A DNA stretch of 14,583 nucleotides from Alphaproteobacteria bacterium (GTDB taxonomy: Bacteria; Pseudomonadota; Alphaproteobacteria; RS24). The notes under the pieces are model-generated. The model was not told the origin of the DNA. It made no database searches and was given only the letters and a program-made list of their open reading frames with translations. Made by a program: the position numbers and the translations under genes. Location of the stretch: contig JAQWIP010000077.1 of assembly GCA_029248825.1 (NCBI GenBank), forward strand, positions 1-14,583. The letters run 5' to 3'. Positions 14,543-14,583 of this stretch are shown piece by piece. Position 1 is the stretch's first letter. Every line of letters starts with the position of its first letter.

Positions 14543-14583
14543 TGACTTAACTTATCCTCTACCCGAGCCTTCCGCCTTATGGC

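Noticed and set aside
1..14583. Search for RNA genes, CRISPR arrays, insertion sequences, phage or defence genes
   Set aside because: No cloverleaf, rRNA block, spaced direct repeats, transposase or integrase motif was seen. The window is almost entirely filled with recognisable housekeeping genes.

Overview
The window is a stretch of ordinary chromosomal backbone from an alphaproteobacterium of middling GC content. The clearest clue is the ATP synthase F0 cluster atpI-atpB-atpE-atpF'-atpF (subunits I, a, c, b', b). It stands apart from any F1 genes and carries two different b-type subunits, the arrangement typical of Alphaproteobacteria and phototrophs. ETF-ubiquinone oxidoreductase, a long-chain polyprenyl diphosphate synthase and a family-4-like uracil-DNA glycosylase with an alphaproteobacterial-type N-terminal linker fit the same group. 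I cannot place the order or genus from sequence alone.

Layout. (1) 8-1033, + strand: long-chain polyprenyl diphosphate synthase, convergent with and overlapping ispE. (2) 995-5452, - strand: ETF-QO, then a membrane-anchored TPR protein, then ispE. The TPR gene and ispE are separated by 10 bp and are probably one transcript. (3) 5453-5784: a 332-bp divergent intergenic region with a plausible ETF-QO promoter, a degenerate 12-bp tandem array and a 13-bp palindrome. (4) 5785-8435, + strand: uracil-DNA glycosylase and a soluble lytic transglycosylase, joined by an ATGA overlap. (5) 8439-10893, - strand: the F0 operon, transcribed from a good sigma70-type promoter at 10989-11017. (6) 11033-14542, - strand: the SMC chromosome condensation ATPase.

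How the genes relate. IspE (MEP pathway) makes isoprenoid precursors, the polyprenyl synthase extends them into the quinone side chain, and ETF-QO feeds electrons from acyl-CoA and amino acid oxidation into that quinone pool. The proton gradient that results drives the F0 rotor encoded further along. The glycosylase, transglycosylase and SMC are housekeeping functions for DNA repair, wall turnover and chromosome segregation.

I see no tRNA, rRNA, CRISPR, insertion sequence, phage or toxin-antitoxin gene, and no evidence for a new multi-gene system. The parts worth a second look are regulatory: the repeat-bearing divergent region, the smc-end hairpin that contains the atp promoter -35 box, and the very tight convergent junctions.
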